Below the pieces are notes generated by a model. That model was not told the origin of the DNA. It did not search any database and saw nothing but the letters and a program-made list of their open reading frames with translations. Both the position numbers and the translations under genes were made by a program. Source: Allodiplogaster sudhausi (Eukaryota > Nematoda > Chromadorea > Rhabditida > Diplogasteridae). From it: a stretch of 64,000 nt of DNA. Positions 13,274-25,162 of this stretch are shown piece by piece. How positions within the stretch are numbered: position 1 is the stretch's first letter; each line of letters opens with the position of its first letter. The stretch lies in contig CALZFC010000043.1 of the NCBI GenBank assembly GCA_945643635.1, forward strand, positions 1,098,501 through 1,162,500, in the 5' to 3' direction.

Positions 13274-13678
13274 AGAGAGAGGGAGAGAGAGGAAGATGAG
13301 GGGGAGGGAGTAGAGCGAGAGAGACTGGGTGAGAACAAATGACCGATAAAGCGAGCGTACCTGTAATCGTCGGTATCGTCGCGTTTAAAAGCGGCCGATG
13401 ACTTCGGTCCCGGTGGACGTTTCCTGCGACGACGGCAGCGAGACTTGCTGAGTCTGGAGAGAGAGAAGAGAGAGAGTAGGTAGGAGAGATTATAGAGAGC
13501 GGAGAGATGAGAGAGTAATGGAGAAGAGAGTAGGGAAGAGAGGGTGGTGAGAGAAGAGAGAGAAGGACAGAAGCGAGAGAGTAGAGAGAGCAGGAATGAA
13601 GAGAGAGTGAATGAACGAAGAGAAAAGCACCAGCTCATCCCGTCACAAGCAATCTGGCAGAACCCTCACCCACATCAT
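1313..13678 (-). CDS. Epac-type Rap guanine nucleotide exchange factor (RAPGEF3/4 family)
   Basis: cAMP-activated exchange factor for Rap GTPases. I traced 29 exons in phase (about 1,178 codons): 13674-13678 (tentative ATG), 13361-13453, 13090-13233, 9219-9339, 8909-9058, 8054-8117, 7573-7635, 7344-7476, 7120-7192, 6898-7038, 6669-6767, 6443-6590, 6223-6312, 5746-5848, 5508-5592, 5322-5459, 4886-5022, 4243-4444, 3863-4174, 3562-3757, 3362-3517, 3188-3285, 2805-2948, 2479-2639, 2255-2345, 2046-2141, 1799-1906, 1599-1705, 1313-1391. Domain order: cyclic-nucleotide domain A ([16 protein letters not shown]), DEP (GSEMVSWLL, then [10 protein letters not shown]), cyclic-nucleotide domain B ([18 protein letters not shown], then [18 protein letters not shown]), REM, RA-like, CDC25 GEF ([43 protein letters not shown]). 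Two cAMP domains resemble EPAC2 rather than EPAC1. The last intron starts with GC, and the 3.75 kb intron 3 hosts two transposon-like elements. The linker exons 6898-7635 and the start codon are least certain. Confidence 0.9.
5460..5507 (-). other. 48 bp in-frame mini-intron in Epac cyclic-nucleotide domain B
   Basis: On the minus strand the sequence starts GTCAGC and ends GCCAG. It is 48 bases, has no stop codon and keeps frame. Removing it restores the uninterrupted cNBD-B helix (STM joined to VKRELAS) seen in other Epacs; retaining it would add 16 residues. Confidence 0.7.
7770..7916 (-). repeat. GA microsatellite with interspersed ACATGG units
   Basis: GA run broken by several GACATGGA units, lying in an Epac intron. 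Read on the sense (minus) strand it is a CT tract. Confidence 0.9.
9936..10000 (+). other. tRNA-like pol III promoter module, left arm
   Basis: Contains GGCGCAGTGGGATGCGCG (A-box-like, with a GCGC/GCGC D-arm-like stem) and, about 30 bases later, GGTTCGAACCC (a perfect B-box). Anticodon and acceptor stems do not fold cleanly, so I do not call a functional tRNA; it looks tRNA-derived. Confidence 0.6.
10792..10862 (-). other. tRNA-like pol III promoter module, right arm
   Basis: Reverse-complement copy of the module at 9936-10000, with the same A-box-like and B-box-like sequences, placed in the opposite arm of the palindrome. The two modules point toward each other. Confidence 0.6.
11063..11417. 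other. Spacer between the two inverted-repeat elements
   Basis: Sequence between the foldback element and the TA-flanked element inside the Epac intron. It ends in a GA run at about 11345-11373. No exon or RNA gene seen. Confidence 0.5.
11418..12474. mobile_element. Non-autonomous DNA transposon (MITE-like) with about 215 bp terminal inverted repeats
   Basis: The left end begins CAGTCCCGCCCAGGATCTTG directly after TA, and the right end is its reverse complement directly before TA. This is the arrangement of Tc1/mariner-type elements with a TA target duplication. Inverted similarity continues inward (about 11680-11800 against 12035-12135), so most of the element is palindromic around a unique core. 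No transposase frame is present. Inserted in the Epac third intron on the sense-antisense boundary with no effect on exons. Confidence 0.85.
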
Positions 13679-14063
13679 GGATGCCCTTGCTCTCTCTTTC
13701 AGCAAAGAGTGAGAGATAGAGAGAGAGAGATAGAGAGAGAGTGAGCGAGGGAGAGATTGATAGAGAAAATGAGTGAGCAAGAGAGAGATAGAGAGAGAGT
13801 GAGTGAGAGAGAGAGTGAGTGAGAGAGAGAGAGACTAGTAGAGAACGTAAATAGGTATCCGCTCTAGCTGGCAGCTTGCCAATGGACCTGCGCAGTTCTC
13901 TGCTCTCGCTGCAATTCATCTCCTCTCCACGTATTCCCATTCTTCTTGTCTGCATTCTTTCTCTCCTCGATTTTAGTTAACTGCTCTCGTTCTTCTTCTT
14001 TTTTATTTGTTCTATTATATCTTTCAGTGACAAAATAATAATAAATGGAGAAAGGGAGCTAAC

Positions 14064-14207
14064 CGGAAGTGAAAGCAGAAGAGCATCGCACGCCGTTGAT
14101 TCGCGTGGCGCGCGTGACTGAGAAGGCGAATCTAACACAATCGAGGACGGTACTCCGAACAACCTCGTTCTCCTATTAAACAAGGCATTTCATTTACGAC
14201 TAGTCAC

Positions 14208-14253
<46 letters not shown>

Positions 14254-14271
14254 ATGAGAAGAGAGAGAGAG

Positions 14272-14305
<34 letters not shown>

Positions 14306-15000
14306 CACAGAGAGGAAGAGGAAGAGACATAGAAGGAGAGAGAGAGATAGGCACAGGAGGAAGAGGAAGAGACATAGAAGGAGATGGAGAAAGAGTTTTA
14401 AAAAATAGAGAGAGGGAGAGAGAGGAAGTGAGAGAAAGAAGTAGAGAGGGGAAAGAAAGAAGGAGGGAAAGAAAGATATTTACAGAGATGGAGATGGAGA
14501 GACAGAGTGGGAGAGTGAGAAAGGTAGAGTGGAAAACTGAAGGATAATGAAGTTATGAGAGAAAATGGCAGGCATGGAACAAGACTTCCATAAACAATGA
14601 CGGATAAGAAGTTTCTATTGCAGAACAAATAGACGTTTCACATATTCATGCCCATGCATTGACTGTGTAAATATGTACAAATTAAGACGTATTTCTTTGT
14701 GCGCAAAGAAATGAGTGAAAAGCGTAAGAAAAAAGAAACTTCGCAAGAAATGAGAGATTGAATGAATGAGAATAGGAGGAAAATAATTAAATGTATCAAA
14801 CAAAGCGGAGGGAATTGTCTTACAATAATGAGCGAAGAAGAGGGTTCAAATTGCCACGGGCAATGAAGATTTCACTATTTATAACCGATAGAGTAGTAAA
14901 TGAACGGAATTCTGAGAGGGAGAAGAGGAGAGCTTACGATGATCAATAAGCAGTAGTCTCCTCCTTGCGCTCTTCACTCATCTTCACTTCTGGATGTCTC
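14064..15000 (-). other. Possible exons of an unrecognised gene or of Epac 5' region
   Basis: Three blocks on the minus strand have good splice signals: one ending at 14938 with donor GTAAGC (its 5' limit not resolved), 14824-14911 (donor GTAAGA) and 14064-14172 (donor GTTAGC). They join in phase to give a sequence including EIFIARGNLNPLLRSLL. I do not recognise the product. The phase of the last block does not fit the first certain Epac exon directly, so a missing exon or a separate gene is needed. Low confidence. Confidence 0.3.
14212..14400 (-). repeat. GA microsatellite
   Basis: Long GA dinucleotide tract with a few AGGAAGAGGAAGAGACATA interruptions, repeated twice. Confidence 0.9.
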
Positions 15001-15099
15001 ACACTTGCATTCGTTCCTCTCTTTCTCTCATTACCTCTCTCTCTCTCTCTCCACTCCCTCTCTCGTACTCTTTCACTACCTTCCATGTCTCATTTCCTC

Positions 15100-15392
15100 T
15101 CTCATCTCTCATGTCCACGCTCTTTCTTATATATCGTCTACATTTAAGCTAATATGACGGCGCAAGCTTAAAAAAAAAAACGCCGAGTTTTTTTGTTGCT
15201 TTTCAACCCGTTATAAAAGTACAAATGTGCACAACGGGTCAAAAGGACGACACACTCAGATTATGACTTTAAAGATCTAGCGGTCAGTACTCTTTCGCAT
15301 TCGTTCTTCCATTGCTTTCCAAGTTCTCTTTCTTTAACGCCATTTTTACTATATAATTTTATATTTTTTCCACAGGTATTTTCATGGGAGCA

Positions 15393-15431
<39 letters not shown>

Positions 15432-15560
15432 CTCTCTCTCTTTCTCTCTCTTTTTTCTCTCTCTCCATTTCTCTCTCACATTTTCTCTCACTTTCTCTGT
15501 CTCTCTCTCTCTTTCTCTCTCTCTCTTTCTCTACTTTCTCCTTCTCTTCCTTTTTGTTTC

Positions 15561-15610
<50 letters not shown>

Positions 15611-16786
15611 CTATTCTCCCTTTCTCTCTCTCACTATCATCTTTGCCAGAAACGATATTAGTTGCAAGCAATATCCAAGTTTATTTGAATTCGAATGGGC
15701 GCCATGAATGAATGCGAGCCATTATTAAAAGAGAAAACGAGCTCGCAATCTTTTGGAATATTTGGTGAGTTGAAAGTGAATCGAACAAAAGCCGCGCAGA
15801 AGCTGAGGACAACCCAAGGGCGACTTCAGAATGAGAAAGAAGGGGCGAGAGATCGATAGAAAGAGTAAAAGAGCAATTTCAAGGGGAATTGGATAGAGAA
15901 AGATGGGGAGAGATATAAAGGAGAGAGAGAAGAAGAAAAGATGAGCAAGAGAAGAACGAAATGAAGAAAGAAGCCAATTGGAGGGTGGGGGAAGGAAAGG
16001 CGGTGGCATTCACATTTGCTGCAGAGATTACTTACTACGAATCGTCGGCAATCATATTCCGCATTTCTTGCGAAAGCCCACAAAGAAATGAAATCTTAAA
16101 CTTCCCTCTCCTGAGCAGTATGCCATTAGTGGTGTAGACTCTTAATGAAACAAGAACCAGAAGAAGAATACCGACAATTCTCATATCAATCCGCGTTGGA
16201 GACTTTTGGAACGCAAATTCTCATTAAGCTTCCTTGACTCTCTCCTACTGAATGAGCATCCAAATTTCCATTTCACTTTATTATACATATCTGCCGTTTG
16301 AACGCGCTCGTCTCTTCAAGAGTCCAAGTCCACCTCGTGCGACTGACTCATTGCCAATGTTTCTGATCGAGTGATAAACTTGAAGATGATGTTTGCGCCC
16401 TGGAATTCTTGGTGAAGCATGTCGTTCTTGTGTACATCATACTTCCAAATGAATCCATGCTTCGATATTGCTTAACTTGCTTTTTATTCACAGAACATGC
16501 GATGTGCCACCACAACGCAATTAACCGAATGAATAGCTTGGCAAAGCAATTTAGGAGAAGGTAAAGAATGTATCTCTAAATCGAACAGTTATGTAAAGTA
16601 AATTACGCAAAGAAGCAGAGGAAAGAAGTTAGATAAATTGATGAATGTAAAAAAAAAAGACAAAGCACATGGTGACACCGTAATTGCCTGTTCAAGGGTA
16701 TAAATGAAGAAAAAAGAACTCTACCCGTATTGCCGTTAGTGATCTATTAAAATTAGCGAAAATAATTACTGGCAGGTATAAATATG

Positions 16787-16830
<44 letters not shown>

Positions 16831-17422
16831 ACATGCGAATATTTATGCATATAATGTCTTCTTAAAGGAAACAATAAGAGAAGAAAGCAAATCTAGGCAA
16901 TAAGTTAGTTTTTCAAGACACAAAATAAGCTATCAAAATTGGACGGGAAAGACAACTTGGGGAGGGGGGGGGTGAGCAAAAGCTTCGTTGGTCTAAGGAC
17001 ACACATGCTGCGCGTATATTTATTACTATTCCTTCTCACGAACTCTCATTCTCTCTCTCTCTCTCTCTCTCTCTATCTCGCTCTTTCTCATACTCTCTCT
17101 CATACTTCTCTCTCCTTATATCATAATATCCCTCTCTCATTCTCTCTCTTCTTTCTCATGCTCTCTCGCCCTCTCTAACATAGTATCCCTCACACACTCT
17201 CACCCTCTCTCGTTCTCCCTCTCTTTCTACATTACTAAACTTCTTGCATCCAAACGATTATAAAACATTTCTATACATATGTCACGCACAATTCAAACAT
17301 TCTGAGAGGAGTTTCCAGGCGTCAAAAATGATACACATTAAACACCACTGGAACGTTATTTGCACAAGAACTTCCGCGAAAGAAGTATTGGAGAGAATGA
17401 AGAGAAATGAAGTGAGGTTGAC
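15100..17422. other. Gene-poor stretch with microsatellites
   Basis: It holds a CT tract at about 15384-15640, a TA tract at about 16787-16827 and a CT tract at about 17047-17230. One isolated strong donor (GTAAGT, minus strand, near 16035) hints at an unplaced exon at about 16035-16080. I see no complete gene and no structural RNA. Confidence 0.5.
16787..16827. repeat. TA microsatellite
   Basis: Pure AT dinucleotide repeat of about 40 bases. It differs from the CT/GA repeats that dominate the window. Confidence 0.95.
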
Positions 17423-17885
17423 TTAATAGTATCCGTGAGTGTCGTGCTGTGTTTGAGAGTGGAAGAAGAGCTGAGAAGGGAGGCCCCCTGCCTCTCCAAC
17501 TCCGTTCTGGCCATTCAACTGCACCCCGTCCAGCTGAGGCGGCTGAAGTTGTCTTTCTTGCTGGCGTTGCATGATCAGATTCTGCTGTCGCAGCAACTCC
17601 TGTAGGAAAAAGAAGTTGCCGGAGTAGTTGGAGTAAGTGTAACTAACCATTTGTCTAGCTTGCAGTGAGTTCAGAGGAGACCCCGTGGTTGAGGATTCAG
17701 AAGGACCCATTTGATGCCGGAATTGAGATGCCACGAAGGATTCCCTCTCAACACAAACAATCCAACTCATTACTCAGTCAAACGAATCTGATCATCAAGC
17801 TCACTTGCTGCGTGAGCGGAGAGGAAACTTCACTATAGGGAGAAACGGGCTGCTGCTGCTGTAATCATGACAAATTCTCTCACTC

Positions 17886-17916
<31 letters not shown>

Positions 17917-19021
17917 CCCTCTCTCTCTCTCTCCTTTCTCTCTCTCCCCTCTCTCTCTCTCTCTTTCGTTGTCTCCCTCGCTGTCTCTCTCAATCTCATT
18001 CTCTCCCTCTCTTAATTTCGCTATACCCTTAAAATATTTTATCTTACTAACATGCAAGCCATTTCCACTCAGCTGATAGGGTGCATGAGAGATAGACGAA
18101 GTAGTTTGTTGTAAACTGAAAAGAAGGAACCAAAGACTTTCCCAAAGAAACCAGCTCAAAGTAGCAAACGAACACGAACTGTCCAGAGCTGGCAACTCGC
18201 ATAAGAGGGGCAGATGAAGGGGAGGAAGCGAGAGGAGAAGCAGCCAGGGGGGAGTGGGGCACTGTCCGGTACGGGGGAGTCAGAGGCTTTTGCGGACTCT
18301 GCAGTGGCAACCTATTCCGAGATAGAACATCGGAACTATGTAAGATATATAATAAGTATTCAGAACTGACAGCATGATGATATTGCTGTGGTAGTTGTTG
18401 TTGTACGGGAGAGTAGCCTAATCTCAGGCTGGAAGCGAATGGGACAGAAGGGGCATGCGCCTGCTGGGCCATGGTCATCTCTTGCTGCATCCTTCTTATG
18501 TCTTCCTCTCTGGCCATTCTCTTTCTTTCTTCTTCCTCCCTTATTCTCATTTCTTCCTCTTGTCTCCTCATCCCGTCCTCTCTTTGCCGTTGGTGCTCTT
18601 TCTCTGCTTTTATTTTCTCACTTTCCAGTCTTCTCCTCCTCTCTTCCTCTTCTCTATGTCTTCTTTGAATCTCGTCCATCTGTCTTTGCCTCTCTTTCAT
18701 CATCTCTTCATTAAGTCGTTTCTGCTCCGCAGCCAACAGAGCCCTGCGAGTGTTCTGAAAATCATAAGTTGAAGGGCCGTTCCGCAAATTAGTATACATA
18801 TTTGAACAAATTGTCCACCTCTAAAATCTTTCTCTCGTTTTAGCACGCGCTCAATGTACTTTCTTCCATCGGAGAATGTAGAGAAGGAATGGAAAGAAGA
18901 GAGAATAACAAGGGTCAAAATTTGCTAATGATCGACACACATATTCCCTGGAGCTATTCCTTGAAGAGCTGAAGATACGGACAGAGAGAGAGAGAGAGAG
19001 ACAGAGACAGAGAGGGGGAAA

Positions 19022-19063
<42 letters not shown>

Positions 19064-19627
19064 AAGGGAGCCAAAAAGGCGTCTTGCCTGCTCCTCTCGC
19101 TCCCTGGCTGCAGCCCTAGCAGCAGCGAGTTGCAGTTGTCGTTCTTTCTCTGCAGCCGAAGTTTCTCTCTCCGCTTCGACCGCCTCATCCTGCAATTAAA
19201 GGAGCCATGCACTGAATACATTAGGATCATTTTGAGCACGCGCCCTCAAATATTCGGCCCTTCTTCTGGTTAGAGAGCTTTGAAATAAGAGGGTGGCTAA
19301 CGGCTAAAGTAAAAAAAATATTGGCCGAGCAATATTTTGCGTTTTTAATTTGTAACAAGTACATACGAATTATACAAACGTTCTAGAAATACGTTTTAAA
19401 CAGACGCGAATAGATTCACGTTCATAAAAACGATATGTTAATTATCAAGTGAACATAAGGTGGACAAGAACATCAGTAATGGCTCCGTCACACCACACAC
19501 CGCAAACTTCGAGCATCACCACAGCATTCCATCAAGCTAACCTGTAGCGTGTAGGGAGCGAGAGAGAGACAGAGAGAGACAAAGAGAGAGAGAGCGCGGG
19601 CGAGAGAGAGGCAGAGAGAGCGAGAAC

Positions 19628-19674
<47 letters not shown>

Positions 19675-19681
19675 AGCGGGC

Positions 19682-19714
<33 letters not shown>

Positions 19715-19942
19715 GAGAGAGAGTAATAACCTTGATCTGCCGGTTTCGAAATGAAAGTGATGAAGATATGGGAGAGAGATGGTCATGGCGATGAGAGGGG
19801 GCGACATCCAAGTAGTCGTCTTCCTCTCTCTCGGCCACTTCGTCATCCGCCATCAGGGAAGACAACGCTCTCTCTTCTTCCTGTTCACTCCACCCATTCA
19901 ATCCACTACTACGTCACTGTGATATAGAGGGAGAGCAAGAGA

Positions 19943-19973
<31 letters not shown>

Positions 19974-20834
19974 GGGGAGAGAGAGAGTGAAGACCTCTTT
20001 CAACTGAAGGCGCAACTTCTCTGCTTCCGCCGCACGCTCTTCTCTCTCCTAAATACGCACAATGGATGCACAAAGGAAAACGAATCACTGGAGGATACGG
20101 TAGAATAGTAAGTAACAATGCAGTAAGACACAGTGAAGAAAGCATGTTAGAGTGAGACTTGCCTTGTTCAGTCGGAACTCTTCCTCTTTCCTTCGCTTCT
20201 CCTCCTCTATACGCACTCTCTCTGCCTCCTCTCGTGCTTTCCTTTCCGCTTCTTCCCTCTTCAGTTGTTCTTTCCTCGCCCTTTCTTCCTCTACTTTCTT
20301 AATCCTTTCCATTTCCTTTCTACTCTTCTCTTCTTCTTGCATCCTCCTCTTGTCTTCAGCTGCTTTTCTCTTTGTTTCTTCCTTCTCCTCTTTCTCTCTC
20401 TGCCGTGCTTCTTCCTTTTCCTCTTTCTCTCTCTGCCGTGCTTCTTCCTTCTCCGCTCTCCGTTTCTCCTTCTGCAATTTCCTCTCTCTCATTTCCAATC
20501 TGGTATTCCTTTCCTATTGACAACGAACCTCGGCAAGCTTCTTTTCCGTCTCTTCTATTTTCTCTTGCATTACGCGTACCGCAAGCTCACGTTTTTGCTA
20601 AACCAGTAGGAAACAATTAAGACGCGGAGAAAGTAAGAACATAAAAAAGAAGGAGAATCTGACCAGTTCATCGCGTTCCTTCCTCCGATCCTCTTCCATC
20701 TTTTTCATTTTGTCTTGCTACAAATGAGGAGATTACAGGAGAGCGACAGAGAAAATGAAAAGTGAAAGAAGGCTAACCATCTGGAGCTGCACGAGCTGTT
20801 GAATCTGAGCGCCCAGCAAAGCCGCATTCAGCTT
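17423..20834 (-). CDS. Highly charged coiled-coil protein, 5' end not found
   Basis: I do not recognise the family. Eleven exons join in phase: 20778-20834, 20664-20717, 20529-20597, 20163-20513, 19995-20048, 19731-19880, 19088-19189, 18197-18754, 17805-17858, 17648-17746, 17423-17599 (574 residues, N-terminus missing). The first exon lacks an upstream ATG, so at least one exon lies between 20835 and 21464. The N-terminal two thirds are Glu/Lys/Arg-rich with near-perfect 11-residue repeats ([11 protein letters not shown]), indicating long coiled coil. A short acidic segment follows ([14 protein letters not shown]), and the C-terminus is Gln/Ser/Pro-rich and probably disordered. Two introns begin with GC instead of GT (donors at 20162 and 19087). 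An alternative exon near 19500-19541 would truncate the protein. Likely a scaffold; no catalytic motif seen. Confidence 0.7.
19556..19726 (-). repeat. GA microsatellite
   Basis: GA tract with CG interruptions in an intron of the coiled-coil gene; CT on the sense strand. Confidence 0.9.
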
Positions 20835-21464
20835 CTGAAGGGAACCTCCGCTTAGTCATTCACTCTACCCCCCAAACACCTCCACCAATTAAGAGGGAAG
20901 GAGGGGCACAGAGGGACGCTTCTAGTTACTTCTAGACACTCTCTACCTAGTGATCTCCACAAGCCCTGCTTCATTCATGCAAACCACAACTGCGGTTGGG
21001 GAGACAAATCTACACTTTATCAGAGATCTTAAGATGTTACAGACAGACCGAAGAGATCTCACACGGATGGGACAAGCGAAAACGACTACGGTATCAGAAA
21101 GATGTCATTGTGGACAAGAAGGGGAATGCATTCACAGAATGGCTGAGGCGAATTCATGAAAACTCCAGAGGGTTGAGGAGGTATGAAAATGAGTTGTGAA
21201 GAGAAGCAACTGAGTATCGAGGAAGCAGATCAAGTGGATTCATAAGGAGCAAGGATTCACCTGAGCACATCAAATAAACGAAACAGAACAATATTCGGGA
21301 GCTGAAAGAGAATCTGGAAATATTCTCCGTCTGGGGGATAGCAAACTAAAATAATCAAAGCGATTGCAATAAATAAACTATCAGTTCAATAAGTCGAAGT
21401 GGTATAAAAGAAGGAAAAATACAGTGAGAAGTAACAAAGAAAATACTATATCGGAAGGGCGTTT

Positions 21465-24400
21465 CTAGGGCTTAACCCTGAGCTTTTGAGAAGATTTAGA
21501 AACACCCTCATATTTCACCTGAATGTCTGCAGAGGAAGCAGTTGAAGCGGATGGAAGGAGGTTGTAAAGACCAGGGAGACCAGAAGTCGAGGGCACTGAA
21601 GTTGCTGGGAGGTTAGACTTCGAAGGAACTGTCACCGACGAAGAGGAGGGCTTCTGAAGAGTAGCAAGAATTAGAGAAAAGAGGATGGAGAGAGGGGAGT
21701 AACCAATTGGACAGAAGTCGCGGCCTTGCTTGTGGAGGACTCGCCCTTCGAAGAAGCAACGATGGCAGTTGCCTTTGAAGAGGAGGGAGCAGACGGGGCG
21801 CTCTTCGTTGAAACTGGAACTGCCGGCGGTTGCTTTGCCAGTCTTCAAACAAGTGGTTTGCCCCTTGCTCAGTAAGCATACATTTCATATTCGAGCAAAA
21901 CATGTGTCGCTTTAGAGGTTAGTAAGAAACCCTTTGGTAACATCGGCAGAAGCGTCTCCAACCATGGCCAAGTTGTACCAGGGAAGTTGGCGAAGACCGT
22001 CCACTCCAGGCACGATGCTTGTCACTTCTCGAATCAGCTTGCTGAAAAACAATCAACAGTTAAAGAGTGCTTTAGCGAACTACTTTAGTTAGCATCTAAA
22101 TGTCTAGCAGAGCAACGTATACTCAACACGAATACCTTAGTGAAATGGAGCCACGGAAGCATGGATGTACAAGATCCTCAATGAAGACATAAACATGGCT
22201 CAACTTCGATGCGAGCAGCTTGAATCCAAAGGAAACGATTTGTAGAAGGTACGCCCTGAAAAGCATGCCATTTATCCAGGCGTCTAACAACAAGAATAAG
22301 AAGCCTTCAGTAAAAAGCAAATAGAATCTTCCATTGCCCACCTCGCCGTCTCGGTCCACTGGAATGTCTTACGTTCTCCCTGTTCTGGCTTATTCATTTT
22401 GAGAGCTTCGTCGATGGCTTAAAATGAGATGATTATTGCAAAAAAAGAAAAGAGAACAACGAACCTTGCTGTAGAGCTCGGACAAGGAAGCTAATCTGAG
22501 TCTTCGCTTCCTCCACTACTTTCTTCATCTCTTCCCGCAACTTGATCTTGTCTTCCGCCATTTTGACAAAAGCAGAAGTGGACGAGATTGGGTTCTTCAG
22601 CATGGATGAAGTAGTCGGCTGTGGCTGAGAAGTCGCCATGGAGGATGATGCAGGGGGAGGGGGCGGAGCCAATGATTTCTTCGGCTGTGGCTGAGAAGTC
22701 GCCATGGAGGATGGTGCAGGTGGAGGGGGCGGACCCAATGATTTCTTCCCATTTACTGCTGTCTGCGCAATCGCTTGCTGCTTTGCTGTCGTTTGCTGGT
22801 GCCTGGCCAGTATTTTATTTCAGGAAAATTGGCTCAAAAGAATCGATTAAGATGAATGAATATCCAAAACACATAATGGACTGAACTCACAGTTTCTCAG
22901 CACTTGAGATGAACTGCTCGAACGATATTTGAACGTTGCCGTTGGAAGCGACGAGCTGGGCGATTTGCTGAACCGAGATGCCTTGTTTCTTCAGCATTTC
23001 GATGATCGACGTCGCTTGCTAAAACGGCAAAGGAAATGAGGAAATTACATTCTCTAAAAGAAAACTGACATCTAATTGAGGCTGGGACCAGTTGAGAGCA
23101 GAAGAGGGAGATGCAGACGGGGCTGCGGCGGGCGCCTTCTCTGCCGCTCTCTCGGTATTCTTTTGTTGGGCTTCCTTCAACATAAATTTGGTATATAATT
23201 AAGAACAAGATATTCGTTGACATCTTTTTGACTATAAAAAAGGCTGAAGCGGCCAACAAGAATAATGGCAATATGAGTACGAATAGAAGGGCCATTAAGA
23301 TTCCATTGACTCCGCAGAGAAACCTCTCGAATGGCCTTGATTCGCAGAAGCAGAGCGGCCTTCTGGATGCCCAGAAGATTGGCGAGTGACTCCAGGATGG
23401 CATGTCGCTGTGACTTGGCCATTCCCTGGTTGCTGCACTCCTCTTCTATTCTACAAGAACACTACAAGTCCCTTCTGTCTTCTCATCTGTTAAATGAACA
23501 CTGCTTCCTCTGTTGTTTCAAGAATAAGACAAGAAAGAGAAACTGGCCTAACAACATGTTCTATGAAACACCGGTCGACCTTCTTCTTCAGCATGTTCGT
23601 TCTCTTCGCTTCGGTTACAATACTTTCGAAGTTTCGAACCATCAAAAGCAACTTTTGACTGGCTGGCACGGCTGGCTTCTTCGGCTACAAGATCATCGCT
23701 GTTCCAAGCAGCAACAATAATTGCCAGATGTACTTACCGCAACAGCAGAAGTAGAGGATGATGGCAATGGTTGTTGTGTGCTTACAAGGGAAAGACTTTC
23801 CTTGGCGGGAGACTGGACAGGCTTATCCCCTGTGGAGTTGTGCACGGCAGCCGTTGTCTTAGCTGTGGTGGCAGAGGGAGATTCGGCATTCCCGGAAGTG
23901 TTGTTATCTGCATTCTCAACTATCTGAACATCATCGTCCGAAGCTTCGCTTGGACTCGCCGCAGATGTTAACGGCCCATCAGATGATGCAGCAGACTTGA
24001 CATGCCTTAAGTATTTCAGTGCGAGAGAGTTACGAACCGTTCGACTTAACAATGGAGTAAATTGCGTCAGATATTAACTGTACCCAGATTCGGAGTTAGT
24101 CTTCATTTTCTTAGGCAGAGTTGGTGGGGCGCCAAGGAGACGTCGCTTGGGTTGATTGGTCTTGGCTGTGGTCTGGGGATCAGAGAGAGACAGAACAGGA
24201 GGAGGCATGGCTCGCTTGGTTGGAGGGGCACCCGAAAGGCGCTGTCTCTCCTTAAAAAGCAAGCAATACAAAAACACAACACAAGCGACATCAACAAATA
24301 TAGTTAACATGAACGAGCAGAGCAAATGAAGAACTACCTCAGTTGGCTTCTTTTGCTTCTGTTTCTTCTCAGATTCCTTGTCCTTTTCCACAGCTGACTC

Positions 24401-25162
24401 ATCTCCAGAAGAAGACGAAGACGAGATTCTCGCTTTTCGCTAAAACAGAATAACCCATCAGGAAATGATAAGTACTTGTCATAAAAATACCTTTTTCTCG
24501 TTTTCAATAGGAGCATTCGTTTTCTTGCCGTTCGCTTCATCCACTTCCGACTCATCCGAAATATCCTCCTCGTCTTCTTCTTTGGATCGAAACTCAAGCT
24601 TGCCTTTATTGACATAGAACCCACCCTTCAGCGTGTCCATTGTCGAGGGAATCAACTCATCGTACTGAAAAAAAGGAATATGAGGCTCCTTTACTTATAA
24701 AGCATAACTGAAAGAAGGCGAAAACTAACCGCTTCCGAGTCATCTATGAACTTATCTTCCAAATCGTAGCCCATTCCTTTATTCATAAAGTCGTCTTCGT
24801 TAAAGATTTTTTTCTTCTTCTTTCCCTTTTTACTATACGCGGTGCCCTACAAAAGACAATTTTAATTGCAAACAATAATTCAAGAAGACGTACATATTTC
24901 TCCTCAAGCCTCCGGACCATCTCGCGGGCTTCTTTATCATGGAAACGCTCATCCTCTCCACTCGACTCATCATCGAACTGGAACATAGGAGCTATCCTCC
25001 ACTGATAATTCATAACCCAATTACCAATTTCGGCCGAATATCACTCTCGTAATCGAAGGTCGTGTATTTCTTGCTCGTCGGCTTAACCAAGTCAAGCGTA
25101 ACTATTGCGTACTGCTCCTTTATTTTATGTTTCTTCTTGCCTCCGCCGAGATTCAATGTCAT
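21465..25162 (-). CDS. Ubinuclein-like protein (HIRA histone chaperone complex subunit)
   Basis: Ubinuclein is the HPC2-type subunit of the HIRA complex that deposits H3.3 in the nucleus. Seventeen exons in phase give 852 residues: 25025-25162, 24894-25001, 24730-24846, 24491-24664, 24338-24439, 24084-24250, 23738-24044, 23572-23684, 23324-23450, 23070-23174, 22891-23018, 22465-22802, 22342-22417, 22136-22255, 21931-22041, 21704-21842, 21465-21653. The HPC2/ubinuclein (HRD) motif is at about residues 100-140 (MGYDLEDKFIDDSEA, YDELIPSTMDTLKGGFYVNK). The middle part resembles the ubinuclein conserved domain (IEEECSNQGMAK..., FQWTETAR...). Exon 22465-22802 encodes two tandem copies of a proline-rich unit (SLGPPPPPAPSSMATSQPQP). 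The ATG lies directly after an acceptor-like TTCTCAG. Vertebrate ubinucleins are longer (about 1,100-1,300 residues). Confidence 0.85.
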
